Assembly (NCBI RefSeq): GCF_005298175.1 | Contig: NZ_SZYH01000001.1 | Coordinates: 1,116,001 to 1,180,000 of the forward strand | DNA: 64,000 nt | Source: Marinobacter panjinensis | Lineage (GTDB): Bacteria > Pseudomonadota > Gammaproteobacteria > Pseudomonadales > Oleiphilaceae | Direction: 5' to 3' | Shown here: in pieces, positions 1 through 9,564 of the stretch | How the letters are laid out: every line of letters starts with the position of its first letter | Numbering within the stretch: position 1 is the stretch's first letter | Position numbers and translations under genes: made by a program | The notes under the pieces: generated by a model | Seen by the model: the letters and a program-made list of their open reading frames with translations, nothing else | Told to the model about the DNA's origin: nothing | Databases searched by the model: none

Positions 1-186
1 CGGGGAATCGGTAACGTCCGCGATATGGATACTGCACCTGTCAGCTCCGAGCTCATTGCGCAAAGCTTCCAGAGCTTCCGCATCCCTGTCTGCCGCGCCG
101 ACAAACCAGCCTTTCTCGGCAAAAAGCCGGGCCGTAGCGCGACCGATTCCGGCACCGGCGCCGGTAATAAATATAGATTCGTTCAT
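1..186 (-). CDS. Short-chain dehydrogenase/reductase, N-terminal fragment
   Basis: The first 62 residues of a protein are encoded leftward and run off the left edge of the window. After the start come a beta strand and the glycine-rich nucleotide-binding motif TGAGAGIGRATA, followed by an alpha helix and a second strand ending in an acidic patch (AADRD). This is the Rossmann start of a classical SDR oxidoreductase. The acidic residue after strand 2 favours NAD over NADP, as family knowledge suggests. Substrate cannot be inferred because the catalytic Ser-Tyr-Lys region is outside the window. It is divergent from dusA. Confidence 0.8.
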   Translation of the reverse strand, partial: MNESIFITGAGAGIGRATARLFAEKGWFVGAADRDAEALEALRNELGADRCSIHIADVTDSP

Positions 187-313
187 AACGTTCTCTTTGT
201 TTCGCCAAAGCCCTACGGCCAGGCGCGCCGATTTCCTGATAGAATAGCAGCCCTTTTCATTTGATCCGTTGACCTCAGCGACGAATGACAGACAGATTCA
301 GATTGGGCAGTTA

Positions 314-1372
314 ATGATCACGAGCAGCACCACAGATATGCCAGCACAGACAGTGGAAAATCAGGTAAACACCCGTTTCGGGCCGTCACGAAGGTTCTGC
401 GTGGCCCCGATGATGGATTGGACAACTACCCACTATCGCTACCTGGCCCGTCAGCTCAGCCGGCACGCCCTGCTGTACACCGAGATGGTCACCACTGGCG
501 CGTTGATTCATGGCGATACGTCGCGTTTCCTGCGGCATGATGCGGCGGAATACCCGCTGGCACTGCAATTGGGTGGCAGCAATCCACAGGAGTTGGCTCA
601 CTGCGCAGCGCTGGCGGAGCAATACGGTTTTGATGAAGTAAACCTGAATGTGGGCTGCCCCAGCGACCGGGTGCAGAACAACATGATCGGCGCCTGCCTG
701 ATGGCTTGCCCGGACAAGGTTGCCGAGGGCGTGCGGGCGATGATCAACGCCACCGGTCTTCCGGTAACGGTAAAACACAGGATCGGAATTGACGGCCGGG
801 AATCCTGGGAGGAACTGTGCGAGTTTATTGAAAAGGTCTCCGAGGCAGGCTGTCGCACCTTTATCGTCCATGCCCGCATTGCCGTTCTGGAAGGACTGAG
901 CCCCAAGGAAAACCGGGACATACCGCCGCTCAAGTACGACTGGGTCTATCGGCTCAAGGCCTGCTATCCCCATCTCGAAATCATCATCAATGGCGGCATC
1001 AAGACCTTCGACGAATGCCGCCAACATCTTGAACATACCGACGGCGTCATGCTCGGTCGCGAGGCCTATCACAACCCCTGGCTGCTGGCAGGTGTGGACA
1101 CCGAATTTTTCGGGCAACCCGGACCGGCCCGTTCCCGGCACGATGCCTTGCGTGCGGTATTACCATTCATTCAGGATGAACTGGACCGGGGGGTTTACCT
1201 GAGCCATATGTCCCGGCACCTGATGGGCCTGTTCCATGGCCAGCCCGGCGGCCGCCAGTTCCGGCGCTACATCAGTGAGAACGCCCACAAACCGGGTTCC
1301 GGCATTGAGGTTATCGAGCAGGCCATGGCCCGGGTTCCGGAGCCGGACGTCTCACTGGTCGTGCCGGCCTGA
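314..1372 (+). CDS. dusA: tRNA-dihydrouridine(20/20a) synthase DusA
   Basis: DusA is a cytoplasmic flavoenzyme that reduces uridines 20 and 20a in the tRNA D-loop, using FMN and NADPH. The FMN-binding barrel starts with RFCVAPMMDWTT. The catalytic cysteine is in NVGCPSDRVQ, the FMN/uridine-contacting segment is VTVKHRIGI, and the DusA signature HARIAVLEGLSPKENR and the phosphate-binding NGGIKT and GREAYHNPWL motifs are all present, so the assignment to DusA rather than DusB or DusC is firm. The frame is open from a TTG at 269. ATGs at 314 and 338 are both possible starts and none has a good ribosome site; 338 would give the N-terminal length closest to known DusA. Confidence 0.95.
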   Translation: MITSSTTDMPAQTVENQVNTRFGPSRRFCVAPMMDWTTTHYRYLARQLSRHALLYTEMVTTGALIHGDTSRFLRHDAAEYPLALQLGGSNPQELAHCAALAEQYGFDEVNLNVGCPSDRVQNNMIGACLMACPDKVAEGVRAMINATGLPVTVKHRIGIDGRESWEELCEFIEKVSEAGCRTFIVHARIAVLEGLSPKENRDIPPLKYDWVYRLKACYPHLEIIINGGIKTFDECRQHLEHTDGVMLGREAYHNPWLLAGVDTEFFGQPGPARSRHDALRAVLPFIQDELDRGVYLSHMSRHLMGLFHGQPGGRQFRRYISENAHKPGSGIEVIEQAMARVPEPDVSLVVPA

Positions 1373-1491
1373 TCGCCCTGATACCTTTTACTGTCTTGTT
1401 CCTGTCAGGGCAGCCCGTTATTGTAGGCGTATAACCTTCAGCGCCCGCGATACGGGCGATCAATAACAAACCTATCAGGACGACAGGACGA

Positions 1492-2457
1492 ATGACCAGC
1501 AAGCTTGAACAACTCAAAGCCATGACCACCGTGGTAGCCGATACCGGGGACCTGGACGCCATTGCCCAGTGGAAACCGCAGGATGCTACCACCAACCCGT
1601 CGCTTCTGCTCAAGGCCGCGGCCTCCGATGCCTACCGCCCCATGCTGGACGAAGCCGTGACCGCCGCCCGCAAACAGGGTGGTTCGGATGCCGAGCAGCT
1701 GACTTACGCCACCGATATGCTGGCCGTACTGGCGGGAAAGCAGATTCTGGGCCGTATACCGGGCGTGGTTTCAACGGAAGTGGATGCCCGGCTGTCTTTC
1801 GACACCGGCGCCACCCTCACCCGGGCCCGCCGCCTGGTGGAGCTTTATGACCATCTCGGCATGGACACCAGCCGGGTTCTGATCAAAATCGCCTCTACCT
1901 GGGAAGGGATTCGCGCCGCCGAGCAACTGGAAAAGGAAGGCATTCACTGTAACCTGACTCTACTGTTCTCCTTTATCCAGGCCGCCGCCTGTGCCGATGC
2001 CGGCGCCTTCCTGATTTCGCCGTTTGTGGGCCGTATTCTGGACTGGCACCTGGCAGCAACCGGCCGCGACGCCTTCCCGGCCGAAGAAGATCCGGGCGTG
2101 CAGTCCGTAAGCCGCATCTACAACTACTACAAGGCCAACGGCTACAAGACGGTAGTCATGGGCGCCAGCTTCCGCAACACCGGTGAGATCGAGATGCTGG
2201 CCGGTTGTGACCGCCTCACCATCAGCCCGGCACTGTTGCAGGAACTGGATAACGATTCCGGTACCCTGCCGCGGCGGTTGTCGGCGGAAGGCGCGACGAG
2301 TGCTGACAAGCCCGGCAACATCGATGAACGCCTGTTCCGCTGGGAATCCAACGAAGACGCCATGGCCACCGAGAAACTGGCGGACGGCATCCGCCGTTTC
2401 ACCAATGACCAGATTGAACTGGAAAACCGCGTCCGCAGACTGTCCCAGGCCGCCTGA
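1492..2457 (+). CDS. tal: Transaldolase
   Basis: Transaldolase moves a dihydroxyacetone unit between sedoheptulose-7-phosphate and glyceraldehyde-3-phosphate in the non-oxidative pentose phosphate pathway. The 321-residue length is that of the E. coli TalB class. [12 protein letters not shown] lies near residue 31, and the Schiff-base lysine is K132 in [33 protein letters not shown] near the C-terminus is also typical (first 20: [20 protein letters not shown]). AGGA lies about 5 bases ahead of the ATG. It is co-directional with dusA and with the TerB and DAHP synthase genes downstream; supply of erythrose-4-phosphate links it to the DAHP synthase. Confidence 0.97.
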   Translation: MTSKLEQLKAMTTVVADTGDLDAIAQWKPQDATTNPSLLLKAAASDAYRPMLDEAVTAARKQGGSDAEQLTYATDMLAVLAGKQILGRIPGVVSTEVDARLSFDTGATLTRARRLVELYDHLGMDTSRVLIKIASTWEGIRAAEQLEKEGIHCNLTLLFSFIQAAACADAGAFLISPFVGRILDWHLAATGRDAFPAEEDPGVQSVSRIYNYYKANGYKTVVMGASFRNTGEIEMLAGCDRLTISPALLQELDNDSGTLPRRLSAEGATSADKPGNIDERLFRWESNEDAMATEKLADGIRRFTNDQIELENRVRRLSQAA

Positions 2458-2493
2458 CGCCAGCAGCAGTAACCGGGAGGAGTGCCGCAAACC

Positions 2494-2940
2494 ATGATTG
2501 AGCGCCTGAAAAAACTGTTTGGCTCGCCTGAAGACGAACCCACGCAGCCAGACAATCACCAGCTTGCCGTTGCCGCCACCGCGCTGATGGTTCAGTTATC
2601 CAGGGTGGACAATGAGCAGGATGACGAAGAACTGAAAACCATCGTTGACTGCGCGGTACGGGCCCACCAGGTCACCCGTGAGGAAGCGGAAGACATTCTG
2701 CAGGACGCGCTCAGCCATGCCGATGATGCTACTTCCCTGTACGAATTTACCGGCATGATCAATGAGCAGCTGAGCCAGGACGAGAAACAGGTCCTGCTCG
2801 AGAGTATCTGGCGGGTGGCTTTTGCCGATGGCCGTATCGACAAGTACGAGGAACATCTGATTCGCCGCATGGCAGACCTGCTGCACCTGAACCACAGGGA
2901 ATTCATGCAGGCCCGCCACCGCGCCGAGGGCGCTGACTGA
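2494..2940 (+). CDS. TerB-domain protein
   Basis: This 148-residue all-helical protein has the TerB-like fold: a helical repeat with acidic helix ends (SRVDNEQDDEEL, AFADGRIDKYEEHLIRRMADL), which in the family can bind metal. It has no signal peptide or membrane segment, so it is probably cytosolic. Stand-alone TerB proteins are common next to housekeeping genes, and no other ter gene is nearby, so tellurite resistance should not be assumed. I chose the ATG at 2494 over a GTG at 2482, because the GGAGG at 2476-2480 would sit only one base ahead of the GTG. It lies 36 bases after tal and 16 before the DAHP synthase gene, likely one operon. Confidence 0.8.
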   Translation: MIERLKKLFGSPEDEPTQPDNHQLAVAATALMVQLSRVDNEQDDEELKTIVDCAVRAHQVTREEAEDILQDALSHADDATSLYEFTGMINEQLSQDEKQVLLESIWRVAFADGRIDKYEEHLIRRMADLLHLNHREFMQARHRAEGAD

Positions 2941-2956
2941 ATCTTAAGGAGCAAGT

Positions 2957-4084
2957 ATGTTAGCCATTCTCCACCCGGATACCGCACTGGACAGCGAAGC
3001 CTATCGCCAGACCATGGACTTTCTCGAAAACCTGCCGGGCGTATCAGTCAGGGTCCACCAGGTCCAGGGCGCGAAACAGCGCCTCACCGAGGTCTATCTT
3101 CTGGGAGAAACCAAGTCTCTCAACAAGGAGGACATCGAGGCCCTTCCCGCGGTGGAACGGGCTATTCGTATCTCTGATGACTACCGGATACTCGGCCGCC
3201 ACAAGGACGATCGCCGCCAGAGTGGCTTCACCTACAATGGCGTCACTTTTGACCAGTCAAACCTGAATATCTTTGCCGGGCTATGTGCCGTCGACGTGCC
3301 GGAGCACGTGGAGCAGATGATGCAGGCACTGGAGGAGAACGGCCAGGTCTGTACCCGCATGGGCGCCTACAAGCCACGGACCAACCCCTATTCCTTCCAG
3401 GGGCACGGCAAGGGGTGTCTGCCCTGGGTATTCGAGAAAGCCGGCAAGCATGGCATCAAGGTGATTGCCATGGAAATCACCCATGAGAGCCATATTGAAG
3501 AAATCGACCACTGCCTGGAACAGCTTGGCCGTCCGACAGGCGTCATGCTTCAGGTGGGCACACGCAACACCCAGAATTTCGAGCTGCTGAAGGCTATTGG
3601 CCGCCAGTCCACTTATCCGGTGCTGCTGAAGCGCGGCTTTGGCATCACTCTGAACGAATCGCTGAATGCCGCCGAGTACCTGGCCAGCGAAGGCAACGCC
3701 AACGTGATCTTCTGCCTGCGCGGCATGAAAACGGAAGCCGGCCAGCCCCACCGCAACATGGTGGACTTCGCCCACGTGCCCGCAGTCAAACGCCTTACCC
3801 GGATGCCGGTGTGTGTGGACCCATCTCACTCGGTAGGCAGCCGTGAGCGCGCGCCAGACGGAGTACTGGACGTCATGCACGCCACCGCCCAGGGCGTGAT
3901 TGCCGGCGCCAACATGGTGCTGGTGGACTTTCACCCCAAGCCGGAAAAAGCGCTGGTGGATGGCCCACAGGCCCTGTTGATGGAAGAATTGCCAGCCTAT
4001 CTGGAAGACATCCAGCTGTGTCATGACACCTGGAAGAAACGCCAGCAAATTTACAACCGCCTGAAGGAATCCGCTACAGAATGA
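2957..4084 (+). CDS. 3-deoxy-7-phosphoheptulonate synthase, type I-beta
   Basis: DAHP synthase condenses phosphoenolpyruvate with erythrose-4-phosphate, the first step toward aromatic amino acids. The 375-residue protein has an N-terminal ferredoxin-like domain of about 90 residues and then the barrel. YKPRTNPYSFQGHG, MLQVGTRNTQNFELLKAIG, PVLLKRGFG, VDPSHSVG and VDFHPKPEKAL are present; this set is that of the Bacillus/Thermotoga (I-beta) class, not of AroF/AroG/AroH of E. coli. The N-terminal domain is the regulatory part in that class, but which effector acts here cannot be told. AGGAG lies about 6 bases ahead of the ATG. Its stop overlaps the next start by 4 bases. Confidence 0.9.
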   Translation: MLAILHPDTALDSEAYRQTMDFLENLPGVSVRVHQVQGAKQRLTEVYLLGETKSLNKEDIEALPAVERAIRISDDYRILGRHKDDRRQSGFTYNGVTFDQSNLNIFAGLCAVDVPEHVEQMMQALEENGQVCTRMGAYKPRTNPYSFQGHGKGCLPWVFEKAGKHGIKVIAMEITHESHIEEIDHCLEQLGRPTGVMLQVGTRNTQNFELLKAIGRQSTYPVLLKRGFGITLNESLNAAEYLASEGNANVIFCLRGMKTEAGQPHRNMVDFAHVPAVKRLTRMPVCVDPSHSVGSRERAPDGVLDVMHATAQGVIAGANMVLVDFHPKPEKALVDGPQALLMEELPAYLEDIQLCHDTWKKRQQIYNRLKESATE

Positions 4085-4881
4085 TCGTTTATGGGCACAG
4101 GGGGGCAAAGGGAGAAGCCCCGGAAAACACCCTCGCCGGGTTCACCCATGCCTACCGCCATGGTGTCCGGCACTTTGAGCTTGATCTGGTACTGTCCAAA
4201 GATGGTAAACCGGTCATCGTTCATGACCTTACGGTCGATCGCACGACCGGCCAGGAAGGCAGTGTCAGCAGCTTCACTGCCGAGGAACTCGCGGGAATGG
4301 ATGCCAGGCGAAGCGGAACGCCCTGGCCACGGACCGTCGGCATTCCCTCGTTGGAAACGCTGCTCAACGAATACCCTGATTTTGAGCATCTGCAACTGGA
4401 AGTAAAAAAAGACAGCCGCCAGCGCCTGAACATTCTCTGCAACCGCCTGATCGAAGTCATTCAGCGTCGCGACCTGTACAATCGTGTTGCCATCACCTCT
4501 TCTGATCACTGGTTCCTTCAGCAGGCGCGCCGCAGGGACACGAAGGTGCGCATCGGCCTGGTTACTGACCGCAAATTCCCGAAACCCGTGAATGCGGCAG
4601 CCCGGTTGCACTGCGACTTTCTGTGCATCGGCTGGCGTATGTGCACGGAAGCGATTGTGAACGATGCCCACCGAAGAGGTATGCACGTGTCCACCTGGAC
4701 CGTCAACCGCATCCACGACATGCTTCAGCTCGAGGCAAAAGGGGTCGACAGCATTATCACCGATTACCCGACCAGTACACGCATGTACTTCGATAACCGG
4801 TCAAAAGCAGCCCTGCACCTGCCCGCGGGACAAAACAGGGCCGACAGCACCCAGTCAGAAAATCCGGTTCAGACCGTTTAG
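4081..4881 (+). CDS. Glycerophosphodiester phosphodiesterase
   Basis: Predicted to hydrolyse glycerophosphodiesters to glycerol-3-phosphate and an alcohol. The barrel starts with [13 protein letters not shown], and the metal and catalytic residues H6, R7, E33, D35 and H48 can be seen in HRG, ELDL and [10 protein letters not shown]; a further conserved glutamate is in LEVKK. There is no signal peptide, so this is a cytoplasmic UgpQ-like form of 266 residues. The ATGA overlap with the DAHP synthase gene implies translational coupling, although the two functions have no obvious link. The 3' end overlaps the convergent sthA by 27 bases. Confidence 0.92.
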   Translation: MIVYGHRGAKGEAPENTLAGFTHAYRHGVRHFELDLVLSKDGKPVIVHDLTVDRTTGQEGSVSSFTAEELAGMDARRSGTPWPRTVGIPSLETLLNEYPDFEHLQLEVKKDSRQRLNILCNRLIEVIQRRDLYNRVAITSSDHWFLQQARRRDTKVRIGLVTDRKFPKPVNAAARLHCDFLCIGWRMCTEAIVNDAHRRGMHVSTWTVNRIHDMLQLEAKGVDSIITDYPTSTRMYFDNRSKAALHLPAGQNRADSTQSENPVQTV

Positions 4882-6246
4882 TGCGGCTACGCGGTATGCC
4901 TCAGCCATGGTCGGGTAGTTGAAGGTGGTATTGATGAAGTAGTTCAGGGAATTGGCTTCCCCTTCCTGGTTCATGATGGCCTGGCCGATGTGAACAATCT
5001 CTGCGGCCTGGTCACCAAAGCAGTGAATACCCAGAAGCTGTCGCGATTCCCGGTGAAACAGAAGCTTGAGCATTCCAACCGGGTCGCCGGTAATCTGGGC
5101 CCGCGCCAGATCCTTGAAGAACGCCTGCCCCACTTCATAAGGCACCTTGGCTTCCGTCAACTCACGCTCGGTTTTGCCGACGGAACTGATTTCAGGGAGG
5201 GTGTAGATGCCGGTGGGAACATCGGTTACCAGGCGGAAGTAATCGTCCTTGACGATGTCGGAGGACGCCGAGCGGCCCTGGTCGTAGGCGGCGCTGGCAA
5301 GGCTGGGCCAGCCAATCACGTCACCGGCCGCGTAAATATTCTCAACGTCGGTCCGGTAATGGTCGTCCACGGCCAGCTGACCGCGGCCATTGGGAGTCAG
5401 GCCAATATTCTCCAGCCCCAGTTTTTCGGTATTACCGCTGCGACCGTTACACCAGAGGAAAGCATCGGCACGGATTTTCTTGCCGGATTTCAGTGACAGC
5501 ACAACCCCGTGGTCGTCGCCATCAACCGACTCGTACTCCTCATTGTGTCTGACCAGTACACCATTGTTGCGCAGGTGATAACTCAGGGCATCGGATATTT
5601 CATCGTCCAGGAAAGTGAGCAGGCGGCTACCCGGGTTGATCAGATCCACCTTCACACCAAGCCCGGCAAAAATCGAAGCGTACTCCGAGCCGATTACACC
5701 GGCACCATAAATGATCAATGTGCGGGGGGTATGGGACAGGTTGAGAATCGTGTCCGAGTTGTAAATCCGGTGATGACGGAAATCCACATTGGGCGGAAGA
5801 TACGGACGCGACCCCGTGGCAATAATAGCCTGCTTGAAGTGAAGAATTTCGTGGGACTTGTTACCACGAATTTCCAGCCGGTTGGCATCGAGAAAGCTCG
5901 CCCTGCCGTTGATCAGGTCCACCCGGTTGCGGGCATAGAACTGGGTTCTCAACTTGACCTGTTTGCCGATCACCTTCTGGGCATTCTGCAGAACGCGCGG
6001 GAACGAGAACCAGCGTGGTTCACCGATGTCACGGAACATCTGATTGGTGTTGAACGTGATGATCTGCTTGACCGAGTGGCGCAGCGCTTTGGAAGGGATT
6101 GTGCCCCAGTGGGTGCAGTTACCGCCAACCGTGGGTTTGTCCTCAATGATCGCGACACGTTTACCATGCTTCGTCGCATTCATCGCCGCGCCTTCCCCCG
6201 AGGGGCCCGCGCCGATAACGACGACGTCGTAATGATGCTCTGCCAT
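4855..6246 (-). CDS. sthA: Soluble pyridine nucleotide transhydrogenase
   Basis: SthA is a cytoplasmic FAD enzyme that passes hydride between NADPH and NAD, usually draining excess NADPH. The 463-residue protein has the FAD motif [12 protein letters not shown] at about residue 10, the NAD(P) Rossmann motif [13 protein letters not shown] near 180 and the FAD motif [12 protein letters not shown] near 310. In [10 protein letters not shown] the first cysteine (C44) is present but the second cysteine of disulfide reductases is T49. This is normal for SthA and separates it from lipoamide dehydrogenase and glutathione reductase. It is downstream of the nqr genes, but a 123-base gap with a large hairpin lies between. 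Confidence 0.96.
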   Translation of the reverse strand: MAEHHYDVVVIGAGPSGEGAAMNATKHGKRVAIIEDKPTVGGNCTHWGTIPSKALRHSVKQIITFNTNQMFRDIGEPRWFSFPRVLQNAQKVIGKQVKLRTQFYARNRVDLINGRASFLDANRLEIRGNKSHEILHFKQAIIATGSRPYLPPNVDFRHHRIYNSDTILNLSHTPRTLIIYGAGVIGSEYASIFAGLGVKVDLINPGSRLLTFLDDEISDALSYHLRNNGVLVRHNEEYESVDGDDHGVVLSLKSGKKIRADAFLWCNGRSGNTEKLGLENIGLTPNGRGQLAVDDHYRTDVENIYAAGDVIGWPSLASAAYDQGRSASSDIVKDDYFRLVTDVPTGIYTLPEISSVGKTERELTEAKVPYEVGQAFFKDLARAQITGDPVGMLKLLFHRESRQLLGIHCFGDQAAEIVHIGQAIMNQEGEANSLNYFINTTFNYPTMAEAYRVAALNGLNRIF

Positions 6247-6275
6247 TCTGCAGTGACTCCTTAGCTACGTCGTGA

Positions 6276-6338
6276 GGGAGCCTCTGAAAAGACCCTGCAC
6301 GCGCACAAAGGCCAGGCAGGCGCTTATCAGAGGCTCCC
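6276..6338. repeat. 12-bp perfect inverted repeat between nqrM and sthA
   Basis: GGGAGCCTCTGA at 6276-6287 and its exact complement at 6327-6338 can form a long stem around a 39-base loop, inside which CCTGC and GCAGG can pair as well. A TTTTT run follows only on the plus strand, where no gene ends, so for leftward nqr transcription it is not a classic terminator. It may instead act as a processing, attenuation or leader structure ahead of sthA. Confidence 0.6.
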
Positions 6339-6369
6339 GGGATTTTTATAGTGTTCTGATAGCGTCGAA

Positions 6370-6618
6370 TCAGTGGGTCTTGTTATTGGAGGCGTCGTAG
6401 GTTAATGCCTCTGCTGAATTGCCCTCACTGGCAAGACGCTCATTCTCTTCTTCGCATTTCTGGGTATTACCACCGCAGATATCGCAGGATTTGCTGATAC
6501 CCATGGCACCAATACCCCCACATGTACCGCTGATAGGCTTGCGACCGAAGATAACGCCGACCGACATACCGGCAACCAGCAGTAAAACAATTGTCAGAAC
6601 CAGCAGAAAAGTACCCAT
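6370..6618 (-). CDS. nqrM: Na+-NQR maturation protein NqrM
   Basis: NqrM is a small membrane protein needed to assemble active Na+-NQR, probably by delivering iron for the cluster held by NqrD and NqrE. Here 82 residues show one N-terminal membrane helix (residues 3-24) followed by a cysteine-rich segment with C33, C45, C48 and C55 (GTCGGIG, KSCDICGG, QKCEEE), which matches the family. GGAGAG lies 7 bases ahead of the ATG. It is the last gene of the nqr-apbE cluster, 14 bases after apbE. Its placement supports a role with the upstream complex. Confidence 0.93.
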   Translation of the reverse strand: MGTFLLVLTIVLLLVAGMSVGVIFGRKPISGTCGGIGAMGISKSCDICGGNTQKCEEENERLASEGNSAEALTYDASNNKTH

Positions 6619-6632
6619 AGGAGGTCTCTCCG

Positions 6633-7682
6633 TTAATGTGCCAGGAACGAGGAAAAAGCCGGGGTGTAATCCGTTTCAAACCCGTCTTCGCCACGAACAA
6701 TAAAGTAAGCGGCAATGTTTTCACGTGTGGCGAGGTCTTTTGCCTGTTCAAACCCCATCACATTGAAAGCCGTCGCCAGCGCGTCTGCAGTCATGCAATC
6801 GTCTGCTATAACCGTGACCGACGCCAGGTTGTGACGGATCGGTTTGCCACTCTTGGGGTCTATTGTATGTGAAAACCGCTCCCCTTCCGATTCGTAATAG
6901 TTACGATAGTCTCCCGAGGTTGCCATTGCCTGACTGTCCAGGGCAACTACACGGTTGATTTCCCGCCGTTGTGAAACCGGCTCTTCAATGGCCAGGCGCC
7001 AGGCTTCACCGTCCGGTTTACGCCCGGAAACGCGCACTTCACCACCGATTTCCACCAGAAAGGCGGAAATTCCCTCTGATTCGAGGAAGCGTGAAACCGC
7101 ATCCACCCCATAACCCTTTGCTATCGCAGAAAGATCCACGTACTGATTGGGGCTGGCCCTGAGTGCGGGCGGCTCTTCCTGTAGCTCAAGCTTGTCATAG
7201 CCGATGCGTTCAAGTCCGGAGGAAAGCTCGTCATCGCCGGGCACCTGCTCTGGCCGGGCATCAGGCCCGAACCCCCACAGATTGACCACCGGGCCCACGG
7301 TCACATCGAAGGCACCACCAGTCAGTTCCGACACTTCCCGGGCTGTTGCCAGAACCTCATGAAGCGGCCTGGATATCCCGGTCCACTGACTCTGATCGTC
7401 CAGGCTGTTAAATCGGGACAGTTCCGAATCGTCCCGCCAGGTGGACATGGAGGCATCAACACCTTCAAGCACCTCCTCGATACCACCTGCCAGATTCTCA
7501 AGCCGATCTGCGTCTTCCTTCAATACCACATTAATATGATACTGGGTGCCAAAAACAGGCCCGGATATCTCCCAGACTTTTTCCTCTTCCTCAAACGAAC
7601 AACCCGCCAGCGCGGCAAAGGCCAGCACCAGAATGGCGCTGGCCAGAACCACCCTGACGGGTCGTAGCATGCTGAGCGTCAT
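6633..7682 (-). CDS. apbE: FAD:protein FMN transferase ApbE (lipoprotein)
   Basis: ApbE attaches FMN through a phosphoester to threonines of NqrB and NqrC. The 349-residue protein begins with a lipoprotein signal ending in LAALAGC, so it should be anchored in the periplasm where the NqrC flavin site is made. GPVVNLWGFGP, VDLSAIAKGYGVD, the FAD-contacting VEIGGEVRVSG and DSQAMATSGDYRNYYE with HTIDPKSGKP are the family motifs. The start may be 7682 or the in-frame ATG 12 bases downstream; both leave the signal intact. It lies 9 bases after nqrF, in the same operon as its substrates. Confidence 0.96.
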   Translation of the reverse strand: MTLSMLRPVRVVLASAILVLAFAALAGCSFEEEEKVWEISGPVFGTQYHINVVLKEDADRLENLAGGIEEVLEGVDASMSTWRDDSELSRFNSLDDQSQWTGISRPLHEVLATAREVSELTGGAFDVTVGPVVNLWGFGPDARPEQVPGDDELSSGLERIGYDKLELQEEPPALRASPNQYVDLSAIAKGYGVDAVSRFLESEGISAFLVEIGGEVRVSGRKPDGEAWRLAIEEPVSQRREINRVVALDSQAMATSGDYRNYYESEGERFSHTIDPKSGKPIRHNLASVTVIADDCMTADALATAFNVMGFEQAKDLATRENIAAYFIVRGEDGFETDYTPAFSSFLAH

Positions 7683-7691
7683 GTGAGCTGA

Positions 7692-8918
7692 TTAACCCCC
7701 GAAGTCATCCAGCATGATGTTCTCATCTTCCACCCCAAGATCCTTCAGCATCTTGATACAGGAGGCGTTCATGATTGGGGGCCCACACATATAGTACTCA
7801 CAGTCCTCAGGGGCCGGATGGTCCTTCAGATAGGTTTCGTAGAGCACATTGTGAATGAACCCGGTCGGACCTTCCCAGTTGTCTTCAGGCAGAGCATCAG
7901 ACAATGCCACATGCCATTCGAAGTTTTCGTTCTCCTCCGCCAGCATGTCGAAATCTTCGACATAGAACATCTCCCGGACACTTCGTGCGCCGTACCAGAA
8001 GCTGATCTTGCGCTTGGAATTCAGGCGCTTCAGCTGGTCGAAAATATGGGAGCGCATCGGTGCCATGCCGGCACCACCGCCGATAAATACCATCTCGGCA
8101 TCGGTCTTCTTGGCGAAGAACTCACCGAATGGTCCCATCACGGTGATCTTGTCACCCGGCTTCAGGGCGAACACATAAGTGGACATGATGCCAGGTGGAT
8201 GATCTGTGCCCGGAGGTGGCGTGGCAATACGGATGTTGAACTTGAGAACACCCTTCTCGTCCGGGTAGTTCGCCATGGAATAGGCGCGAATGGTCTCTTC
8301 CTTGTTGACTGCCTTGTAGCGCCAGATGTTGTGCTTGTCCCAGTCTTCGTGGAACTCTTCCTCGATGTCGAAATCCTTGAAATCGATCTCGTAAGGAGGA
8401 CACTCCAACTGGACGTAACCGCCAGCCCGGAAATCCACTTCTTCGCCTTCCGGAAGCTTCAGTACCAGTTCCTTGATGAAGGTTGCAACGTTGTGGTTGG
8501 AAATAACTTCGCATTCCCACTTCTTGACGCCAAAGAACTCCTCCGGCACCTCAACCTTCATATCCTGTTTTACAGGCACCTGGCACGACAGACGCCAGCC
8601 TTCCTTCTCTTCACGATTGGTGAAGTGGGTTTTCTCCGTAGGCAGCATGGCACCGCCGCCTTCCAGAACCTTGCACTTGCACTGGGCACAGGTACCACCG
8701 CCGCCACAGGCTGACGACAGGAAGATGCCATTGTTGGCCAGGGTACCGAGAAGCTTGCTGCCGGCTTCCGTTTTCAGTGTGTGCTCGGGATCATCGTTGA
8801 TTTCGATGGTCACATCACCGGTGCTTACCAGCCTGGACCGTGCCGCGAGGATGACCGCGACAAGGGCCAGTACGATAACAGTGAACATGACCACGCCGAG
8901 AATGATTTCTGTATTCAT
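7692..8918 (-). CDS. nqrF: Na+-NQR subunit F (NADH dehydrogenase)
   Basis: NqrF takes electrons from NADH through FAD to a 2Fe-2S cluster, the entry point of the complex. The 408-residue protein has one N-terminal membrane helix (about 5-26), then a ferredoxin domain with cluster ligands C71, C77, C80 and C112 ([15 protein letters not shown] and LSCQV), the FAD-binding motif RAYSMANY, and NADH-binding segments [14 protein letters not shown] and [12 protein letters not shown]. The NqrF length and architecture are complete. It follows nqrE after 37 bases and precedes apbE. Confidence 0.98.
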   Translation of the reverse strand: MNTEIILGVVMFTVIVLALVAVILAARSRLVSTGDVTIEINDDPEHTLKTEAGSKLLGTLANNGIFLSSACGGGGTCAQCKCKVLEGGGAMLPTEKTHFTNREEKEGWRLSCQVPVKQDMKVEVPEEFFGVKKWECEVISNHNVATFIKELVLKLPEGEEVDFRAGGYVQLECPPYEIDFKDFDIEEEFHEDWDKHNIWRYKAVNKEETIRAYSMANYPDEKGVLKFNIRIATPPPGTDHPPGIMSTYVFALKPGDKITVMGPFGEFFAKKTDAEMVFIGGGAGMAPMRSHIFDQLKRLNSKRKISFWYGARSVREMFYVEDFDMLAEENENFEWHVALSDALPEDNWEGPTGFIHNVLYETYLKDHPAPEDCEYYMCGPPIMNASCIKMLKDLGVEDENIMLDDFGG

Positions 8919-8955
8919 GGTCTCGCCTTTTCGTTAAACCGAATCACCGGATTGG

Positions 8956-9564
8956 TTACAGTGAAATGCCTGAGAATGACATAAAGCCCAGGGACATCAG
9001 ACCAACCGTAATGAAGGTGATACCCAGGCCACGCAGGCCCTCGGGAACGTCGCTGTACTTGAGCTTTTCACGGATACCGGCCAGGGCCAGTATCGCCAGC
9101 GCCCAGCCAACACCTGCACCAAACCCGTACACCACGCTTTCGCTAAAGGTATAGTCGCGCTCAACCATGAACAGTGAGGCACCAAGGATGGCGCAGTTCA
9201 CTGTGATCAACGGCAGGAACACACCGAGCGCTGCATACAGCGCCGGAATGTACTTGTCCAGAATCATCTCCATGATCTGGATAAGCGCGGCGATAACACC
9301 GATATACGTCAGCAGGCCCAAAAAGCTCAGGTCAACGTTCGGCAAGCCTGCCCAGTCCAGCGCACCTTCCCTCAGGATGGTGTTGTAGAGCAGGTTGTTC
9401 ACCGGAACCGTGATCGTCAGCACCACGACAACTGCGATACCAAGCCCGGCAGCGGCTTCGATCTTCTTGGAGATCGCAATGAACGTACACATCCCCAGGA
9501 AAAACGCCAGCGCCATGTTTTCAACAAAAATGGCCTTCAGTATCAGACTGATATAGTGTTCCAT
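8956..9564 (-). CDS. nqrE: Na+-NQR subunit E
   Basis: NqrE is a membrane subunit with six helices that, with NqrD, holds an iron centre between the halves of the complex. C26 (FFLGMCTF) and C124 (TVNCAILG) correspond to the iron ligands known from the Vibrio enzyme. The 202-residue length is normal. Its start overlaps the nqrD stop by one base (TAATG-type junction), implying coupled translation of D and E, which are inverted-topology homologues of each other. Confidence 0.97.
   Translation of the reverse strand: MEHYISLILKAIFVENMALAFFLGMCTFIAISKKIEAAAGLGIAVVVVLTITVPVNNLLYNTILREGALDWAGLPNVDLSFLGLLTYIGVIAALIQIMEMILDKYIPALYAALGVFLPLITVNCAILGASLFMVERDYTFSESVVYGFGAGVGWALAILALAGIREKLKYSDVPEGLRGLGITFITVGLMSLGFMSFSGISL

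Noticed and set aside
1373-1491. Terminator between dusA and tal
   Set aside because: GCCCTGA and TCAGGGC can pair, but the loop is long and no T run follows.
2494-2940. Tellurite-resistance locus
   Set aside because: Only a single TerB domain is present; no TerA, TerC, TerD or TerZ gene is nearby.
4855-6246. Broken disulfide reductase lacking its second cysteine
   Set aside because: The Cys-to-Thr change at residue 49 is a normal feature of SthA-type transhydrogenases.
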